Below, one piece after another: positions 6,108 to 8,658 of a stretch of DNA of 8,658 nucleotides. The translations under genes were made by a program, and so were the position numbers. The notes beneath the pieces were generated by a model. The model had not been told where the DNA came from and made no database searches. It saw only the letters and a program-made list of their open reading frames with translations. This DNA comes from an uncultured Taibaiella sp. (GTDB taxonomy: Bacteria > Bacteroidota > Bacteroidia > Chitinophagales > Chitinophagaceae): NCBI GenBank assembly GCA_946886975.1, contig CAMPJV010000096.1, positions 1-8,658 of the forward strand, written 5' to 3'. Within the stretch, counting starts at the first letter, position 1; each line of letters starts with the position of its first letter.

Positions 6108-6914
6108 ATGAAAAGATATTTTTCATTCATTCTGATAACCTTTTTCTCTCTAGTCATGCTTAGTTGCTCCAAGGATAACACGGAGCCAGTAAAAACTACT
6201 ATACCTCATCAAAAAATTGGTGAAGGCTATGCTGCAGGCGCAGCCGTTAAAGTAGAACTATATGCCCGGAAAGCACTGTTCACCGGCTACAACACACTTT
6301 ATCTTGCCTTATACGACTCCGTTTCTAGCCAACGAATAGAATCCGCACAAGTATCATTGGTCCCGATGATGGACATGGGGATGATGAAACATTCTGCGCC
6401 TGTAGAAAATCCTTCTAATACTGCCACCGACAAGCTATTTCCTTCTGCGGTAGTATTCACTATGCCTTCGGACAGCATGGGCTCCTGGACACTTGAGATA
6501 AACGTATCCCTAAATGGAAAAGCGGGCAAGCTTACACTGCCTGTAACCATCACTGCACCTTCTGAAAGCCGCCTGAAGTCGTTTGTTTCCAAGGCCGACA
6601 ACTCAAAGTTTTTTGTTGCTTTCCTGGAGCCCGAAACTCCTAAAGTGGGTGTGAACGATATAGAAATCGCCATCTTCAAGGCACAAAACATGACGGCCTA
6701 TCCCGCAGATAGCAGCTTATCCGTTACGCTTGTACCGGAAATGCCCACCATGGGCCATGGCTCGCCCAACAATGTAGACCCTGTGCATATCGGCAAGGGC
6801 CACTACAGGGGTAAGGTAAACTTCACCATGACAGGCCTTTGGTATCTAAACCTTGATTTTAAAGCAGGTGCAGTAGTTGCCGACACTACCACATACTTTG
6901 AAGTTAATTTTTAA
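6108..6914 (+). CDS. Lipoprotein with two YtkA-like domains, Met/His-rich
   Basis: A 268-residue lipoprotein with a signal peptide ending MLSC, lipidated at C20 and followed by SKDN, so it is anchored in the outer membrane or perhaps exposed on the surface. The mature part contains two similar immunoglobulin-like halves of the YtkA/FixH-like type, at about 47-150 and 166-268. Each has the order beta strands, 'VxLVPxM', a Met/His loop, and a Trp-containing strand (GSWTLEINV at 125-133, GLWYLNLDF at 243-251). The loops are MMDMGMMKH at 87-95 and MPTMGHG at 212-218, with H227 and H232 after the second. Such Met/His loops suit copper binding. The gene lies between the CNGKC protein and the OprC-like receptor, so a role in copper capture or transfer at the envelope is inferred. 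The domain assignment is fairly sure; the metal is not proven. Confidence 0.8.
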   Translation: MKRYFSFILITFFSLVMLSCSKDNTEPVKTTIPHQKIGEGYAAGAAVKVELYARKALFTGYNTLYLALYDSVSSQRIESAQVSLVPMMDMGMMKHSAPVENPSNTATDKLFPSAVVFTMPSDSMGSWTLEINVSLNGKAGKLTLPVTITAPSESRLKSFVSKADNSKFFVAFLEPETPKVGVNDIEIAIFKAQNMTAYPADSSLSVTLVPEMPTMGHGSPNNVDPVHIGKGHYRGKVNFTMTGLWYLNLDFKAGAVVADTTTYFEVNF

Positions 6915-6921
6915 TCGAGAG

Positions 6922-6961
6922 GAGGAAGGAAAGGAAGTATTCATTTTCCTTGTCCTTCCTC
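6922..6961 (+). promoter_or_regulatory. 15-bp stem-loop between the lipoprotein and receptor genes
   Basis: GAGGAAGGA (6922-6930) pairs perfectly with TCCTTCCTC (6953-6961), and the inner AAGGAA (6931-6936) pairs with TTCCTT (6946-6951); G6952 is a single bulge and the loop is 9 bases (6937-6945). One arm is all purine and the other all pyrimidine. The stem is followed by ATTTTCTCT, a weak T-tract, and then the receptor ATG at 6983. It may act as a leaky terminator or attenuator, or as an mRNA-stabilising or processing element setting the receptor level. Confidence 0.6.
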
Positions 6962-6982
6962 ATTTTCTCTGAAAAACGTTAT

Positions 6983-8658
6983 ATGAAAAATGCAAGTTTA
7001 GCAGGTCTTCTGCTTCTCTCCGCCGTTGTCGCCAGGGCACAGAGTACCACTGGCGAAGACGACAAAACGGTGATCCTTCAGGAAGTGCAGGTGACGGCGC
7101 AACACAAAAGCAAACAGCATAACCTCTATCACTTCTTTCGAACCAACGAGGCTGCTACAACAGAGGATATTCTTGGTCGCCTGCCAGAACTCTCATTGAT
7201 ACGCCGTGGCAGCTACGGCATGGAACCTGTGATACGTTCCTACAATAGCGGTCAGATCAATTTATTGCTTGATGGCATGCGTATCCATGGTGCCTGCACA
7301 GATAAGATGGATCCTGCATCCATTTACATTGAACCGATCAACCTCAGCAGCCTTGAAGTGCGAACCAACGGCAGCAGCCTTCTCAATGGTTCTTCAGTAG
7401 GTGGAAGCATTAACATGAAACTCGGGGAGGCTTCATGCCACCAAGAAACTGCTTTTACGGGAACTGCCAGCTCCAGCTATCATTCTGCCGCAAAAGCCTT
7501 TTACCAATCGCTGAACCTTAACTATACCACGCAAAAATGGGGACTTAAAGCAACCGGTACGTACCGGAAAAGCCAAAACTACCGTGATGGCAGCGGAGAG
7601 CGCGTTGCGTTTTCTCAATATGAAAAAATCAACTATTCACTTCACGGAAAACTGATGCTGAGTCAGGATGCCTATTTAAAGATCGACCTGCTAGCCGACG
7701 ATGGGTGGAATATCGGATACCCGGCACTGCCCATGGATGTCGGGTATGCAAGTGCACGTATTGGCTCTATAAGTGTGATCAAGGAAAATGGACGGCAGGG
7801 CTGGCAAACAATAGAAGCAAAGCTCTATGCTAACAAGGTCAGGCACTATATGGACGACACACACCGGCCAGACGTGATCATGCACATGGATATGCCTGGA
7901 GAAAGCTTCACCTACGGAATGTACGCACAGGGTGTAAAGAATATAGACAATCATCAGCGGCTTACTGTCCGCGCAGATGCTTCTGCCACGAGGCTGGAGG
8001 CTTCTATGACGATGTATCAGACCGGACAACTGCCGATGTACATGCTCACATGGCCCGACAACCGACAGTTGCAATCAGGCTTAGCGGCTCAATACCAGCT
8101 CCGCGTAGACAGCAGTACACAGGTGCAGTTGAGTGCCAGGGCTGACTATTCGAATTTTGATCTCACCAGCCAGACAGGTAAGGACCAATTAGCTGTTTTC
8201 GGCTATACAGGGCAGCAAACAAACTTTTTTGTTCCTTCTGTTTCCGTAGAGGTAGCAAGGAAATTGCATCAGAACGTGAAAGCAACCCTTTCCTTTGGCA
8301 TGAACGGTCGTACACCAACAGCCAGCGAAATGTTCGGTTTCTATTTGTTTAACCAGTTTGATGGATACGACTATGTAGGCAATGCTGAATTGAAACGGGA
8401 GATTGGACAGCAGACAGAACTCACACTTGCATGGCAGCAGGCAAAACTCAGGGTTCAAGCGGCCGGCTATGTGTCCCGTGTTAAGCATTACATCATTGGC
8501 GAGTATGAACCATCACTCAGCGCAATGACCATTGGCGCAAGGGGAGTGAAGCTATATGAGAACATCCCTTACGCCCTGCTTGCAGGTGCAGAAGGCAGCA
8601 TTTCATACAATCCTATCCCCCAAACAGCAATCATCTCTACAGTGAAATATGGTTATGG
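6983..8658 (+). CDS. TonB-dependent outer-membrane receptor, OprC/NosA-like, putative copper uptake (partial)
   Basis: An open frame from ATG 6983 to the window edge, 558 codons, with the C-terminal barrel missing (OprC-type receptors are about 700 residues). The signal peptide ends near VVARAQ (15-20). A TonB-box-like stretch LQEVQVTAQ lies at 32-40, the plug at about 45-150 (EDILGRLPEL, NLLLDGMRIHG, NGSSVGGSINM), and beta-barrel strands follow. In the plug, HGACTDKMDP (102-111) contains CxxxM (C105, M109); in the barrel, VRHYMDD (286-292) contains HxM (H288, M290). These match in order and spacing the CxxxM-HxM copper site described for Pseudomonas aeruginosa OprC. A second Met/His cluster, MHMDM, lies at 300-304. 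There is no N-terminal carboxypeptidase-like domain, unlike SusC-type receptors. It follows the YtkA-like lipoprotein after 68 bp containing a stem-loop. Import of copper across the outer membrane, powered by TonB, is the likely role. Confidence 0.88.
   Translation, partial: MKNASLAGLLLLSAVVARAQSTTGEDDKTVILQEVQVTAQHKSKQHNLYHFFRTNEAATTEDILGRLPELSLIRRGSYGMEPVIRSYNSGQINLLLDGMRIHGACTDKMDPASIYIEPINLSSLEVRTNGSSLLNGSSVGGSINMKLGEASCHQETAFTGTASSSYHSAAKAFYQSLNLNYTTQKWGLKATGTYRKSQNYRDGSGERVAFSQYEKINYSLHGKLMLSQDAYLKIDLLADDGWNIGYPALPMDVGYASARIGSISVIKENGRQGWQTIEAKLYANKVRHYMDDTHRPDVIMHMDMPGESFTYGMYAQGVKNIDNHQRLTVRADASATRLEASMTMYQTGQLPMYMLTWPDNRQLQSGLAAQYQLRVDSSTQVQLSARADYSNFDLTSQTGKDQLAVFGYTGQQTNFFVPSVSVEVARKLHQNVKATLSFGMNGRTPTASEMFGFYLFNQFDGYDYVGNAELKREIGQQTELTLAWQQAKLRVQAAGYVSRVKHYIIGEYEPSLSAMTIGARGVKLYENIPYALLAGAEGSISYNPIPQTAIISTVKYGY

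Noticed and set aside
6031..6111. A 26-residue open frame whose stop overlaps the lipoprotein start (ATGA)
   Set aside because: It is very short, with no visible domain or signal and no ribosome-binding evidence. The overlap could allow translational coupling but may be chance.
7880..7894. MHMDM (residues 300-304) as the HxM half of the OprC site
   Set aside because: H288-Y-M290 fits the HxM spacing exactly and has the family-like context HYMDD. The later cluster may still bind metal but is not the best match.

Overview
The window looks like a chromosomal segment from a Bacteroidota bacterium, most likely of the Chitinophagaceae type. Three independent signs support this. Clean TAnnTTTG -7 promoter elements lie upstream of genes, where strong Shine-Dalgarno sites are mostly absent. 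The gene families are typical of the phylum: a DUF3810 membrane metallopeptidase, the long form of IspH, a lipoprotein RND adaptor, and small CNGKC proteins near TonB receptors. Lipoproteins and secreted proteins also carry short signal peptides in the style of the phylum. No rRNA, tRNA, CRISPR array, insertion sequence or phage gene was seen.

Layout. Bases 1-1597 hold two minus-strand genes: a secreted protein cut by the window edge, and upstream of it a complete DUF3810 protein with an HEMAH zinc motif. From an 86-bp divergent intergenic region, a plus-strand pair follows: an RND-type periplasmic adaptor lipoprotein and, 9 bp later, a ligase-associated metallo-beta-lactamase-fold DNA exonuclease. 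Neither has its usual partners here (no RND permease or TolC, no DNA ligase or helicase). Next comes ispH (isoprenoid biosynthesis) with its own promoter almost touching the start codon. A gene-free stretch of about 470 bp (5100-5570) holds a hairpin, short repeats and a strong promoter.

The most interesting part is 5503-8658. It reads as a three-gene locus for copper handling: a 123-residue membrane-anchored protein with a CNGKC motif, a lipoprotein with two tandem YtkA-like domains carrying Met/His clusters, and a TonB-dependent receptor that runs off the right edge. The receptor has both halves of the copper-binding signature described for Pseudomonas OprC: CxxxM in the plug (C105/M109) and HxM in the barrel (H288/M290). 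The proposal is that the receptor brings copper across the outer membrane while the lipoprotein and the small Cys protein receive or deliver it. The receptor assignment is well supported by motif; the roles of the other two are inferred from their residues and position.

Regulation of this locus shows several candidate signals: an 8-bp direct repeat spaced 22 bp apart just upstream of the -33 element, a hairpin followed by T6 after the first gene, and a 15-bp stem-loop between the second and third genes.
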